64,000 nucleotides of DNA from Flavobacterium degerlachei (lineage in GTDB: Bacteria; Bacteroidota; Bacteroidia; Flavobacteriales; Flavobacteriaceae): positions 248,001-312,000 of the forward strand of contig NZ_FNMV01000001.1 of assembly GCF_900106645.1 (NCBI RefSeq), read 5' to 3'. The position numbers and the translations under genes were made by a program. Below the pieces are notes generated by a model. The model did no database searches and was not told where the DNA came from. It was given only the letters and a program-made list of their open reading frames with translations. Positions 51,615-61,319 of the stretch are shown piece after piece. How positions within the stretch are numbered: position 1 is the stretch's first letter; each line of letters begins with the position of its first letter.

Positions 51615-51944
51615 TTTTCTGTCAATTGTTGGTGATGATTTTTTTAGGCGACAAAAGTAAACAATCTAGTATATTTCTTAATATAACTTAGAAAATTTTA
51701 TGACATTCTATTGCATTAGCTGTGTGTGGTACTTTATAGGTATTTGTAATAATAGAGTTTTGCATTCCTGAAAAGGTAGTTTTATTAAATGAATAGGACA
51801 GGGAAAATGAAAAGCAACTAATTGGGTATACTGATAGTTTTTTCTCAAAAAAAACAGAAAGTAATCTACATTATGTTTAAACAAAAAAATCCCAAATTCT
51901 AATAATACATTAGAGTTTGGGATTCAAATAAGAAACGATATTTC
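51615..51944. other. Gene-free spacer between the PepSY-type gene and tatA
   Basis: 330 bp. Holds the -7-like box of the PepSY gene (51652-51659, minus) and the tatA terminator (51889-51925). Nothing else recognised. Confidence 0.6.
51889..51925 (-). terminator. Terminator of tatA
   Basis: AATCCCAAATTCTAAT (51889-51904), loop AATAC, ATTAGAGTTTGGGATT (51910-51925) with one mismatch. On the minus strand it is followed by TTTTTTTGTT. Confidence 0.87.
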
Positions 51945-52127
51945 TTATTTAGTTTCTTCTTTGCTGTCTTCTTTTTTATCAGTTGAAGGCTCTTCTTTAG
52001 CGGCATTTTTAAATTCTTTAATTCCGCTTCCTAATCCTTTCATTAATTCTGGAATTTTTTTACCTCCAAAAAGTAATAAAACAACTGCTAATATAACTAG
52101 GATTTCTGTAACACCAAATCTTCCCAT
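51945..52127 (-). CDS. tatA: Sec-independent (Tat) translocase TatA/E-type subunit
   Basis: 60 aa from ATG 52127 ([28 protein letters not shown]). A membrane helix is followed by the amphipathic F-G-x-K-K-I-P-E-L motif and an acidic/Lys tail, diagnostic of TatA/E. It oligomerises to form the twin-arginine protein-export channel with TatC, which is not in this window. A Bacteroidota promoter lies upstream (52173-52206), which supports the shorter start. A terminator follows. Single gene here. Confidence 0.93.
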   Translation of the reverse strand: MGRFGVTEILVILAVVLLLFGGKKIPELMKGLGSGIKEFKNAAKEEPSTDKKEDSKEETK

Positions 52128-52172
52128 GATTGAATAATTTATGCCGAAGCAAATTTGTAATAAATCTTGTGA

Positions 52173-52206
52173 CAAAGGTAAATAGAATAACTTAATATGA
52201 ATTCAA
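52173..52206 (-). promoter_or_regulatory. tatA promoter
   Basis: On the minus strand: TTG (52206-52204), 23-bp spacer, TACCTTTG (52180-52173), matching TTG-N17-23-TAnnTTTG. About 46 bp upstream of the tatA start. Confidence 0.5.
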
Positions 52207-52340
52207 TTTAAGTCAATTATTTAATTTCAATTACGTTAAAAGTATATTAAAGTTAATTTACTATTAGGATTACGACCTTAGTTTGCAGTCAAAGTGCTTT
52301 ATTGACATTAATTATTATATTTGTAACATAAAGAAATTGT

Positions 52341-52841
52341 ATGTCAAAAAAGAGGTTGAAAAGGAAAAAACTCCACAATAAATTATTCGTAAAAAATCGT
52401 TTGGTGATATTGAATGAGGATACTTTTGAAGAAATTTTCTCGTTGAAATTGAACCTGATGAATGTTTTTATAGTGGCTTCTATTGGGGCTATTTTATTGA
52501 TTTCAATCACTACTTTTATTATTGCTTTTACTCCTTTACGGGAATTTATTCCAGGATATTCCTCTTCTAAATTAAAAAGGGATGCAACAGAATTGGCTTT
52601 AAAATCAGATTCTTTGACCGTTGCACTAAAGAAAAATGAAGCCTATATTTTATCAATTCAAAAAGTACTAAATGGGCAGCTGGAATACGCAAAATTCAAT
52701 AAAGATTCCATATTGTCATCGATTGAAGAGCCAATGCCAAAAGTAAAATTATCTGCCTCAGAGGAAGAATTAGAACTGAGGGATCAAGTGACTAAAGAAG
52801 AAAAGAAATACCTACCTACTAGCCCCAAAAAGAAGAAGTAA
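52341..52841 (+). CDS. Bitopic membrane protein with coiled coil, related to M23-peptidase N-termini
   Basis: 166 aa. A basic cytoplasmic head contains RLVILNEDTFEEIFSLKLN. A single membrane helix is at about 42-63, then LREFIPGYSSSKLKRDATELALKSDSLTVAL. The remaining 100 residues are charged coiled coil ending PKKKK. The head plus TM and G-Y-S-S pattern recall the N-terminal part of flavobacterial M23 family membrane peptidases, but the LytM catalytic domain is absent. It is upstream of the GH3-like gene by 70 bp. Function unknown. Confidence 0.7.
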   Translation: MSKKRLKRKKLHNKLFVKNRLVILNEDTFEEIFSLKLNLMNVFIVASIGAILLISITTFIIAFTPLREFIPGYSSSKLKRDATELALKSDSLTVALKKNEAYILSIQKVLNGQLEYAKFNKDSILSSIEEPMPKVKLSASEEELELRDQVTKEEKKYLPTSPKKKK

Positions 52842-52911
52842 GCATTAAGTGACAATAAAGTTGTTTTTTTAAACTTTTAGCGGGAAAAACCCATAAAATC
52901 AGTAGTATAAA

Positions 52912-54399
52912 ATGTCAGTAAAATCAATTGCAGCAAAATTATTTGCAAAAAAAATATATAAAAAAACTCAGGCTTGGGCAACAAATCCTGTGGCGAGTCA
53001 GCAGGCTGTTTTTAAGAACCTGATAAAAGAGGCGAAACAAACTGATTTTGGTCAGGATCATAATTTTGCTGAAATAAAAACATTTGAGGATTTTGCTAAA
53101 AATGTGCCTATCCGGGATTATGAAGATTTAAAAAACTATGTTGAAAAAGTGGTTAATGGTCAAGAAAATGTTCTCTGGAAAGGGAAACCACTTTACTTTG
53201 CCAAGACTTCCGGAACTACATCTGGAGCAAAATATATTCCGCTTACAAAAGAATCCATGCCTTATCATATTGAGGCTGCTCGAAATGCTATTTTGCATTA
53301 TATACACGAAACGGGAAAAGCTGATTTTGTCGATGGGAAAATGATTTTCCTACAAGGAAGTCCAATTTTGGAAGAAATACACGGAATACAATTTGGACGA
53401 TTATCAGGAATTGTAGCTCATTTTATTCCAAAATATTTACAAAAAAACCGAATGCCTTCTTGGGAAACCAATTGTATTGAAGATTGGGAGACTAAAATTG
53501 ACGCAATTGTTGATGAAACCATCAACGAAAATATGACAGTCATTTCAGGAATTCCTTCTTGGGTACAAATGTATTTTGAAAGATTGCATCAAAAAGGAGG
53601 AAAGAACATAGGTGAAATATTCAAGAACTTTAATTTGTTCATTTACGGCGGAGTCAATTACGAACCTTACAGAGCCAAGTTCGAAAATTTAATAGGTAGA
53701 AAAGTAGACTCTATTGAATTGTTCCCGGCATCGGAAGGATTTTTTGCTTATCAGGATTCCCAAAAGGAAAAGGGAATGTTGCTGTTGCTGAATGCAGGAA
53801 TTTTTTATGAATTTGTCAAGAGTGAGGAATTTTATTCTGATAAACCTAGGCGCTATACCATTGGAGAAGTCGAATTAGGAGTAAATTATGTTTTGATAAT
53901 TTCTACTAATGCGGGACTTTGGGGATATAATATTGGAGATACAGTGCAGTTTACTTCATTAAAACCGTATCGAATTATCGTTTCGGGAAGAATTAAACAT
54001 TTCATCTCTGCTTTTGGAGAACATGTTATTGCTAAGGAGGTAGAAAGTGCTTTACAGGAAGCAGTGGAAGGAACGACCGCTCGAGTGAATGAGTTTACAG
54101 TTGCTCCACAAATAACACCTGCCAGCGGATTGCCTTATCACGAATGGTTTATTGAATTTGAAAACGAACCAGATGACATCGTTGCTTTTGCGGAAGCGAT
54201 CGATAATGCCATGCGAAAACAAAATATGTACTATGACGATTTAATTATCGGAAACATCTTGCAAAAAGTAGTTATAACAAAAGTGACTAAAAATGGATTT
54301 CAAGACTATATGAAATCTATTGGGAAACTGGGGGGACAAAATAAGATCCCGAGACTTTCTGATAACAGAAATATTGCGGACTTACTAAGCAAGGCATAA
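52912..54399 (+). CDS. GH3-family acyl-acid-amido synthetase-like protein
   Basis: 495 aa. ATP/AMP-binding motif FAKTSGTTSGAKYIPLT (about 99-115), a second block YGGVNYEPYRAKFENL, and ELFPASEGFFAYQ. These match the GH3 auxin-responsive-promoter family, which in plants adenylates acids (jasmonate, auxin) and joins them to amino acids. The bacterial members are mostly uncharacterised and the substrate is unknown. It is 12 bp from the next ORF region and 36 bp from the DUF6909 start at 54435, so it is probably cotranscribed with it. Confidence 0.85.
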   Translation: MSVKSIAAKLFAKKIYKKTQAWATNPVASQQAVFKNLIKEAKQTDFGQDHNFAEIKTFEDFAKNVPIRDYEDLKNYVEKVVNGQENVLWKGKPLYFAKTSGTTSGAKYIPLTKESMPYHIEAARNAILHYIHETGKADFVDGKMIFLQGSPILEEIHGIQFGRLSGIVAHFIPKYLQKNRMPSWETNCIEDWETKIDAIVDETINENMTVISGIPSWVQMYFERLHQKGGKNIGEIFKNFNLFIYGGVNYEPYRAKFENLIGRKVDSIELFPASEGFFAYQDSQKEKGMLLLLNAGIFYEFVKSEEFYSDKPRRYTIGEVELGVNYVLIISTNAGLWGYNIGDTVQFTSLKPYRIIVSGRIKHFISAFGEHVIAKEVESALQEAVEGTTARVNEFTVAPQITPASGLPYHEWFIEFENEPDDIVAFAEAIDNAMRKQNMYYDDLIIGNILQKVVITKVTKNGFQDYMKSIGKLGGQNKIPRLSDNRNIADLLSKA

Positions 54400-54434
54400 A
54401 AGAATTACATTTGAATTTCAATACTAATAAAAAA

Positions 54435-56114
54435 ATGAAAGAAACTAAAAATATATCACGTTCAAGAGCACAAGAATCATCTGCTGCCATAGAGAAAATG
54501 TACATTACAATGCGCCATTTATTCAATAGGGGTTTTTATAAACCAATGGGAATTTCTGGGGACACTTTACGTGAAGCTTTATTGGCCTTACGTCCTGAAA
54601 TATATGGAAATATTGCAGAAGAGAAAGTGGAATTAAATGGACTTTTGTATGTTATCGAACGTCTTCCTTTGGGAATTGAGGAATGTCGATTTATTAACCT
54701 TACCTCTGCAGAAGGATACTCAAAATCTCATTTCCAGGCAATTATTCCTCCAAAAAGAAGAAGAAATTGTTATCGAATTGATGAGGAGCAAATGAATGTG
54801 GAAATCACTCGTGGTCGTTCAGATATCTATGATATTTTAACGCATTTGACTTTTATTTTTATAGAAAGTCATAAAATTAGAAACCGAGTATTATTAGATG
54901 ATGCTGGTGAAGTATCACGCGATTGGATGAAATTGCAATATGCCGTTTCTCAAAATAAAAAGTTATCTCTTGTAGAAAAAGAGAAAGCAATCTCACATAC
55001 AGCTAATATTCTGGGGAGAACCTTTGAAGAAGTATTGGACATCTATGATGCCTTTGGTTCAATAACTGCACCAGATCGTTTTTTACATGTTATCTACTGG
55101 TTAGGAAAATTAGCCATTGAAGAAATTCTCGACAACAAAAAAAGAACCATCACCTTTAGCCCTATTTTAAGAGAGCGACTAGGTCACCATATTCATGGTG
55201 AAATTTGGGCTACTAACATCAAGGAGGTTTTAAAGGAAAAGAATCTTATAGATCGTCCTATTCATGTTATAAGCGCTAATATGCACTCTGTGATGAATTC
55301 CATTTTTGCTACAACCGTTTTAAAAACGCAATTCAAAGAAAAATCTGATTTCTTTATTTATGAAGAATTAAGCAAATCAGGTGCCAATGAAGTTCGAAAT
55401 AAAGTAGAAGAAGTGGCTTTAAAGCACGGTATGATTTCGATTCCGGATACTTCTGGAACTAATATTGACGTACAAATTTTTGACACTGCTAAAATTAATT
55501 GGGCGCACTCTTCATTTCCTACAGCAAAATTAGGAGATAAAAAACCAGTATTAATTGTAATGGATTATGCTTTTGGGGAACAAGCGTACGAAACGATTGA
55601 TGAGTTGTTAAAACCCTTCAAAAAAGACACTTTGCTAAATGTAGAATCCGTTTCTATAATGGGGAAAGCAGGAATTCTTGAAGGTGGAAAGGGAGATATC
55701 ATGATTCCAAATGCTCATATCAATGAAGGAACGGCTGATAATTATTTTTTCGAAAATGAATTAACTGCTGAAATGTTTAAAGACAATGATATTGCAGTTT
55801 TTGCAGGGCCAATGGTTACGGTGTTGGGAACTTCGCTTCAAAATAGGGATTTATTAAAGTTTTTCCATGAATCTACTTGGGGAGTAATAGGTCTGGAAAT
55901 GGAAGGTTCTTATTATCAAAAAGCCATTCAATCCGCTTCAAAAATTAGAAAAAGTGTACCACAAGATGTAAAAGTAAGATATGCTTATTATGCTTCAGAT
56001 AATCCATTAGAAACAGGAAGTACGTTAGCTTCAGGTGGACTTGGGACAACAGGAGTAAAGCCTACTTATTTGATTACCATTAAAATATTGGAACAAATTT
56101 TCAACGTAAAATAG
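54435..56114 (+). CDS. DUF6909-like protein with nucleoside-phosphorylase-like C-terminus
   Basis: 559 aa from ATG 54435 (MKETKNISRSRAQESSAAIEKMY). The N-terminal 280 residues are helical and I know no motif in them. The C-terminal part has HVISANMHSVMNSIFATTVL, VMDYAFGEQAYETIDELLKPF, IMGKAGILEGGKGDIMIP and WGVIGLEMEGSYY. The MEG end motif and the order of blocks recall the purine nucleoside phosphorylase/AMP nucleosidase superfamily (VEMEA-type ribose-binding Glu). I recall such proteins being called DUF6909 in Bacteroidota. Substrate unknown. It lies directly downstream of the GH3-like gene. Confidence 0.75.
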   Translation: MKETKNISRSRAQESSAAIEKMYITMRHLFNRGFYKPMGISGDTLREALLALRPEIYGNIAEEKVELNGLLYVIERLPLGIEECRFINLTSAEGYSKSHFQAIIPPKRRRNCYRIDEEQMNVEITRGRSDIYDILTHLTFIFIESHKIRNRVLLDDAGEVSRDWMKLQYAVSQNKKLSLVEKEKAISHTANILGRTFEEVLDIYDAFGSITAPDRFLHVIYWLGKLAIEEILDNKKRTITFSPILRERLGHHIHGEIWATNIKEVLKEKNLIDRPIHVISANMHSVMNSIFATTVLKTQFKEKSDFFIYEELSKSGANEVRNKVEEVALKHGMISIPDTSGTNIDVQIFDTAKINWAHSSFPTAKLGDKKPVLIVMDYAFGEQAYETIDELLKPFKKDTLLNVESVSIMGKAGILEGGKGDIMIPNAHINEGTADNYFFENELTAEMFKDNDIAVFAGPMVTVLGTSLQNRDLLKFFHESTWGVIGLEMEGSYYQKAIQSASKIRKSVPQDVKVRYAYYASDNPLETGSTLASGGLGTTGVKPTYLITIKILEQIFNVK

Positions 56115-56123
56115 AATTATAAT

Positions 56124-57113
56124 ATGAGTGTAAACTTACCCCAACATAATCCTAACGATCAAGAAATTGATTTAACACAAATATCTAAAAAGATAAAAAG
56201 CTTTTTTCAAGGAATTAATACATTGATTTTTAATTGTATTCGGTTTTTTGTAAAAAATGCTGTTGTGATTGCCATTTTGTTGATTGTTGGATTCGGTTTG
56301 GGATTGTTTTTAGATAAAACACAAAAAAAGTTTGATCATCAAATAATAGTAACACCAAATTTTAAATCAGCAGATTACTTATATTCTAAAATTAATTTAT
56401 TAAACGCTAAAATTATTGAAAGGGACACTGCTTTTTTAAAGAGAAGTGTTGGTTTAAAACATCCAGAAATACTAAAAGGAATAAAAATCAAACCGATAAC
56501 AGACGTATATAAATTCATTGAAAATAAAACTGAAAACTTTGAGCTAATCAAATTAATGGCCGAAGCAGGTGATATTAATAAAATCCTTGAAGATAATTTG
56601 ACTAGCAAAAATTATACAAATCATGAAATTATAGTCAAAACAGATGAGTTAGCATCCGATGAATCAACCATTCAGCCTATTTTAAATTTCTTGAATGAGT
56701 CCGATTATTTTAAGAAAATTCAAATAGAAGAGTTTAAGAATACCCAAATAAAGCTGAGTCAAAATGATACGATTATTTCGCAAATTGATGCTGTTTTAAA
56801 TGGATTTTCAAGCTCTGTAAACAGGAATCAACAAAGTGATAAACTGGTTTATTATAATGAAAATACGCAGCTAAACGATGTTATCAAAACAAAAGAAGCT
56901 TTAATTTATCAGCAAGGAGTTCTTAGGGTTGATTTGATAGGAATGGATAAGATTATTAAAGAAAACAGTGCAACATTAAACATAGAGAATAGAAGCTCAA
57001 TCAATGGTAAATTAAAACTGGTTTTGCCAATTTTGTTTTTGCTTTCATTTATTTTCATACACTTATTTTTAAAGTATTACAAAAGTCAAATGAGAAAGGC
57101 ACAATTGATATAA
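56124..57113 (+). CDS. Wzz-like chain-length determinant protein
   Basis: 329 aa. Two membrane helices frame a periplasmic region: helix 1 at about 45-65 (VIAILLIVGFGLGLFLDK) and helix 2 near 300-318 (LKLVLPILFLLSFIFIHLFL). Between them lies a mixed helix/coil region. This is the layout of Wzz polysaccharide co-polymerases, though the Pro-rich TM2 motif is modest and no kinase domain is attached. It would control O-antigen or capsule chain length. First gene of the surface-polysaccharide group and 10 bp after the DUF6909 gene. Confidence 0.75.
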   Translation: MSVNLPQHNPNDQEIDLTQISKKIKSFFQGINTLIFNCIRFFVKNAVVIAILLIVGFGLGLFLDKTQKKFDHQIIVTPNFKSADYLYSKINLLNAKIIERDTAFLKRSVGLKHPEILKGIKIKPITDVYKFIENKTENFELIKLMAEAGDINKILEDNLTSKNYTNHEIIVKTDELASDESTIQPILNFLNESDYFKKIQIEEFKNTQIKLSQNDTIISQIDAVLNGFSSSVNRNQQSDKLVYYNENTQLNDVIKTKEALIYQQGVLRVDLIGMDKIIKENSATLNIENRSSINGKLKLVLPILFLLSFIFIHLFLKYYKSQMRKAQLI

Positions 57114-57198
57114 TTTCTTTTAAAATGAAGCAGAACCAAACAGAGATTTAATTAATTCAACTACATACAATTTCCTGAAATTTTGAAAAAAAATCAAT

Positions 57199-58503
57199 AT
57201 GGGTTTCAATAAAATAAAAAAAAATCCAATTGTTTTACAGAGTTTTACAACTATGTTTTTAAGAATCATAGGGGTAATCACTCTTTTTGGTTTTTCTTTG
57301 TTTTTAACCCATAATTACGACCCAAAAATCATTGGTCAATTTGACTTTATAAGAATGGTTTTATTGGTTTTAAGCAGTATTTGTGTTCTGGGTACTGATC
57401 AATCCATATTATATTTTACCGGCATTTTAAAAAGCAGCAATGAAACAGAAAAGTTAAGGGCGATTTATAAAAAAATTGCTGTGCTGATTTTTGCATTGTC
57501 TATGCTGGTGTTGATTGTGTTTTTAATCATTGGTCAAAATAGAATTAATGTTTTTTTTAATCAAAAAGGCACCTATTTACTGATTTATAAGGCCATTATC
57601 GCCTTGTTTTTCTATTGTATAACTTTGTTTAATACTGAAACAATTAGAGCATTAGACAAAATTTATACTGCTGAATTGTTTAGAAATACCTTTAAGTATG
57701 TTTCCGTTATTATTGGGGCTGTCGTTTTGTTTTATATACATGAGGAAAGCTATTTGGTAGATACTTTTTTAGTTGGGTTTGTTGCACTTTCGATTATAAC
57801 GACGATTATTGTTTTTAGACTGTTCGAAAAGCAAAAAAACGATTCAGTACTTGTAGATGACACGGATCGTTTTAACTACTCTTTTATCGCTCACAAATCA
57901 TATCCTATGGCTATAAGTAATTTAGCTATTTTCTTGATGATGACCTTTGATGTAGTGTTTTTGAAAAAGTTTAAAGGAGATGAAACAGTCGCTTATTATT
58001 CAATTGTGATGAAGTTAGTTTCTGTTTTGTTCATGATTAACAACTCCGTGTATATTTCTGTTTCTTTAAAAATTGCACAGCTTTATACTGAAAAGAATCA
58101 CAGAGAATTAGTAAAAGTATTGAGAGAAAGCGCGAGAATAATTGTTATGTTGACATTGGCGGTGGTTATAACCGTTTGTTTGTTTTCTGAAGATATTTTA
58201 TATTTCTTTGGAGAAAACTATATAGAAGGAAAACAGGCGCTCTTGATATTAATGGTGGGTCAATTGTTGGCTTCTTTTTTTGGAGTTGCTGCGATATATT
58301 TGAATATGACGGGAAGACAAAGTATTTTCCAAGTCATCTTGATTTTTGCGGTATTGCTTAATTTAGTTCTAAATATTATATTAATCCCAATGTATTCAAT
58401 GACAGGAGCAGCAATTGCTTTTGTTGCGAGTTTACTTTTTTGGAATATAATTACAGCAATAATTATTTATAAAAAAGATAAAGTAGTGGTTCTATTTCAT
58501 TAA
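57199..58503 (+). CDS. Polysaccharide flippase (Wzx/MATE-like)
   Basis: 434 aa with about 12-14 membrane helices, e.g. SFTTMFLRIIGVITLFGFSLFL at the start and a central SFIAHKSYPMAISNLAIFLMMTFDVVFLK. It matches the oligosaccharide flippase family (MATE/MurJ superfamily) that moves lipid-linked repeat units across the inner membrane. Single-domain and full length. It is followed by two polymerase-type membrane proteins. Confidence 0.85.
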   Translation: MGFNKIKKNPIVLQSFTTMFLRIIGVITLFGFSLFLTHNYDPKIIGQFDFIRMVLLVLSSICVLGTDQSILYFTGILKSSNETEKLRAIYKKIAVLIFALSMLVLIVFLIIGQNRINVFFNQKGTYLLIYKAIIALFFYCITLFNTETIRALDKIYTAELFRNTFKYVSVIIGAVVLFYIHEESYLVDTFLVGFVALSIITTIIVFRLFEKQKNDSVLVDDTDRFNYSFIAHKSYPMAISNLAIFLMMTFDVVFLKKFKGDETVAYYSIVMKLVSVLFMINNSVYISVSLKIAQLYTEKNHRELVKVLRESARIIVMLTLAVVITVCLFSEDILYFFGENYIEGKQALLILMVGQLLASFFGVAAIYLNMTGRQSIFQVILIFAVLLNLVLNIILIPMYSMTGAAIAFVASLLFWNIITAIIIYKKDKVVVLFH

Positions 58504-58578
58504 AAATCGATTGTAAACAGCATCGATTTTTAACTGAATTATTCATAAACAAATTAAGGTTTCCTATAAAAAGCAAAA

Positions 58579-59649
58579 ATGCGAACACTAGTTAAAAAAA
58601 ATAAGGCAGTATTTATAGGGTTGTTTTTTTGCAATTTACTAGTTGCCTTTTTGACGCCTTATATTTTACCGGAAAGGTATTTTAATGATACTGTAATAAT
58701 TGTGTTTGACAAAGGGCGCGAAATAGGTTGGTTTGGTAGTTATCCGTTTGCGATTATGTTTTATAAACTTACGGGTTTACGGCATCTCTCTTTTTTTCTT
58801 ATTGCCTTGATTCAATTTCCCATAGTAACCTACATATTATATAAAATTGGGGTTCCGCACAACTTTCATAAGCTAAATGTAAAAAATATTTTGGTCTATA
58901 TTGGACTGCTGCTTTTAGGAATATATATGTCGATGCCCACTAAGGAATTCATTACGTTTTTAATGTTTTGTACTATTCCTTTTATATTTCAATCTAATAA
59001 AAAGCCAGTATTTAAAATTGCGTTTTCACTTATTTTAATCGCTTGTTTTTCATTTTTCAGGCCTTATTATCTTTTGATGCCAATATTTGCAATTGGAATG
59101 TATTTACTGTCGTTTATCAAATTTGAAAACAAAACAATATCGATTATTTTTTATGGAATATTGATCGCGATTTTTTTATCACTGAGTCACGGAGCTATAA
59201 GAGGAGAATATATTTCGAAACAGACAAGGGAAAATTATGTCGTTGAGAATATAAATAAAAAGAATATAAATACGGCTGTAGTATCGCCAATATCACAAGA
59301 CACATGGTACGGTGAAGCATTTGGTATTGTTTATGGTTTTATGGCTGTAAATGTACCCGTAATTGAAGCAATTAAACATATTTTATCACCACAAGTATTG
59401 GTTTTTGTATTGTGGCAGTTATTGCTATTTTATATTTTGTTTGTCCGGTTTTCCAGATGTTTAAAAAACAGGAAACAATATCAATTTGAGTTATGGACCT
59501 TATTGATTTTATTTGCTTTTTTTATCGTTCAAGGTATATTTGAACCAGATTTAGGCACTTCTATCCGACATAAAATAGGGCTTTTTCCTTTAATATATTT
59601 TGCATTGTATTATGAAGATTTCAGAAAAGACATTCGACAAAGTATTTAA
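58579..59649 (+). CDS. EpsG/Wzy-like multi-spanning membrane protein
   Basis: 356 aa, about 9 membrane helices. LLGIYMSMPTKEFITFLMFC in the middle and a C-terminal FEPDLGTSIRHKIGLFPLIYFALYYEDFRK match the EpsG/Wzy-like polymerase class of exopolysaccharide clusters. The SxxTKE pattern in MSMPTKEF is typical of EpsG-type proteins. It may polymerise repeat units. The start of the next gene lies inside its 3' end (38-bp overlap), so they are cotranslated. Confidence 0.7.
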   Translation: MRTLVKKNKAVFIGLFFCNLLVAFLTPYILPERYFNDTVIIVFDKGREIGWFGSYPFAIMFYKLTGLRHLSFFLIALIQFPIVTYILYKIGVPHNFHKLNVKNILVYIGLLLLGIYMSMPTKEFITFLMFCTIPFIFQSNKKPVFKIAFSLILIACFSFFRPYYLLMPIFAIGMYLLSFIKFENKTISIIFYGILIAIFLSLSHGAIRGEYISKQTRENYVVENINKKNINTAVVSPISQDTWYGEAFGIVYGFMAVNVPVIEAIKHILSPQVLVFVLWQLLLFYILFVRFSRCLKNRKQYQFELWTLLILFAFFIVQGIFEPDLGTSIRHKIGLFPLIYFALYYEDFRKDIRQSI

Positions 59650-60904
59650 TTTATTTCTGTTTCTAATTGCTATTACATTAATTTTCAGAAAACTGTCTAC
59701 TGTTTTTTTGATAGCTTTTGTAGTTTTCAATTTGCTGTTTTTAAAAAAAATAAAAATTTCAAAAAAACAACTGCCAATTATCTTGTTAGTGGCAGCTCCA
59801 TTCTTAATGGAAATGTTGTTTTTTTGGAATAATGATTCTTACGCTCTCGGCTTAAAATCATTAGAGAAAAGTGTTTCGCTACTGTTTTTCCCAATATTTA
59901 TAATTGGAAATTATCAGCGTATTCAATTTATAAAAATTTTGAAAGCCTATTGCATCACTACAACGCTTATTATGGTCTTCTTTTTTGTACGTTTTATAGT
60001 GCTGGACTCGGAGCATTTTTTTAAGTACCTCAATGGGAAAGACCTTTGGGAAATGGGCTATGTTTTTGCTGACAGTATTGGTATTCATGCACCAGCGCTC
60101 AATATGCACTTGGCTTTTGTTGCTTTTTCTAATTTTTATTTCTTGTTTGAAGCTTCCAAAATTAATTACAGTAAATGGTCTAAAACAAGAGATTTACTAG
60201 TTTTAATTATTTCCTTCTTTTTTGTTTTGTATGTGAATACCAGAATGGCTTTATTAGCCACTTTAATTGGTTTTCTGATAGTTGTTTATTTCCAAATTTC
60301 AAAAAGATACAGCTCTAATGTAATCTTCAAAAGAGCGATAATTTCTCTAGTTTTGATTGCTTCAGTTTTATTTTTATTCATACAGAAGAATCCCTTTATG
60401 AAAGAGAAGTATTCGACTCAAATTTTTTCGAATATGGATAAAGTAGGGAAATTAGACGAGATCGATCATCCTGAAATAGCGGTTTATAGTTCTTTTGTTA
60501 CAAGGGTTTCCATCTGGAAATCGGTCTGGGAATTATCACTCAAGAACCTTCCTTTTGGAGTAGGAGCTTCAGATGGAAAGGCAGAATTAGTAAAGTATTT
60601 TAAAGAAACGAATCAGGTATTTCTAGCGGAATATGAGTTTCCAACGCACAATCAATTTTTAGATTTTTTATTGAAATTTGGAATATTGGGTCCCATTGTT
60701 GCCTTGTTCTATATTGGATTTATTGCTTATTTGGGAATTAAGACTAAAAACGCAGTTATAATATCGTTCTTTTTATTGTTTTTTACCTCAAACCTGACAG
60801 ATGATTTTCTGCTTCGTTTTGATGGAATTGTCTTCAGCGGATTATGGATTTCTATATTTGCTAGTTATTGGCTTCAACAAAAAAGGGAGGCAATTTTAGC
60901 TTAA
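59612..60904 (+). CDS. O-antigen ligase/polymerase family membrane protein (WaaL/Wzy type)
   Basis: 430 aa from ATG 59612 (MKISEKTFDKVFNLFLFLIAI). About 10-12 membrane helices and a large extracytoplasmic loop before a helix with PTHNQFLDFLLKFGILGP, which is the WaaL/Wzy H-N/H motif region. It joins or polymerises O-antigen or capsule units at the periplasmic side. Overlaps the EpsG-like gene by 38 bp. Two polymerase-class genes in a row is notable. Confidence 0.85.
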   Translation: MKISEKTFDKVFNLFLFLIAITLIFRKLSTVFLIAFVVFNLLFLKKIKISKKQLPIILLVAAPFLMEMLFFWNNDSYALGLKSLEKSVSLLFFPIFIIGNYQRIQFIKILKAYCITTTLIMVFFFVRFIVLDSEHFFKYLNGKDLWEMGYVFADSIGIHAPALNMHLAFVAFSNFYFLFEASKINYSKWSKTRDLLVLIISFFFVLYVNTRMALLATLIGFLIVVYFQISKRYSSNVIFKRAIISLVLIASVLFLFIQKNPFMKEKYSTQIFSNMDKVGKLDEIDHPEIAVYSSFVTRVSIWKSVWELSLKNLPFGVGASDGKAELVKYFKETNQVFLAEYEFPTHNQFLDFLLKFGILGPIVALFYIGFIAYLGIKTKNAVIISFFLLFFTSNLTDDFLLRFDGIVFSGLWISIFASYWLQQKREAILA

Positions 60905-60925
60905 TATTTTTAGAATGAAACAAAA

Positions 60926-60946
60926 AAACCGCTTATTTAGCGGTTT
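60926..60946. terminator. Bidirectional terminator hairpin; lipoprotein stop codon in its loop
   Basis: AAACCGCT (60926-60933), loop TATTT, AGCGGTTT (60939-60946), with T runs on both strands. The stop codon of the convergent lipoprotein gene (60933-60935) falls at the loop. Confidence 0.85.
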
Positions 60947-61319
60947 CAATTACATCTTTTTTAAATTCTAGATGTGGGTATATTTCTCCAACTTCTGAAA
61001 ATTGTTGCAGTGTTTCCATAGGTACATTTTTCACAACATAATCTTTTCCAGGAGGCAATGTTTTTATATAATCATCTGTTGCTGCTATTGAATTTGTTCT
61101 CCAACGAGCGCCTTCTTTTATTAAATACCATTGACCATTAGTTCCTAAAACTATTTTGCCTTCGTAACGGTCAAAGTCAGTAACTTCGACTTTTACTTCA
61201 TTAGATGTTTCCGGTGCAATCTCTTGCATGGCATCTTGCTGAGGCGTTTCCTCGTTCTTGTTTCCGCATGACAATGAAAATACTACAACAAGAGTCGCAA
61301 TTAAAAACCTTTTTTTCAT
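60933..61319 (-). CDS. Lipoprotein of unknown function
   Basis: 128 aa. Signal with lipobox SLSC (Cys18), a short Asn/Glu-rich linker, then about 80 residues with YEGKIVLGTNGQWYLIKEGARWRTNSI and an acidic-basic C-terminus. It may be a small SH3-like/KOW-like fold but I do not recognise it. It is inserted on the opposite strand in the polysaccharide cluster. Its last codons form half of a terminator hairpin. Confidence 0.55.
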   Translation of the reverse strand: MKKRFLIATLVVVFSLSCGNKNEETPQQDAMQEIAPETSNEVKVEVTDFDRYEGKIVLGTNGQWYLIKEGARWRTNSIAATDDYIKTLPPGKDYVVKNVPMETLQQFSEVGEIYPHLEFKKDVIETAK

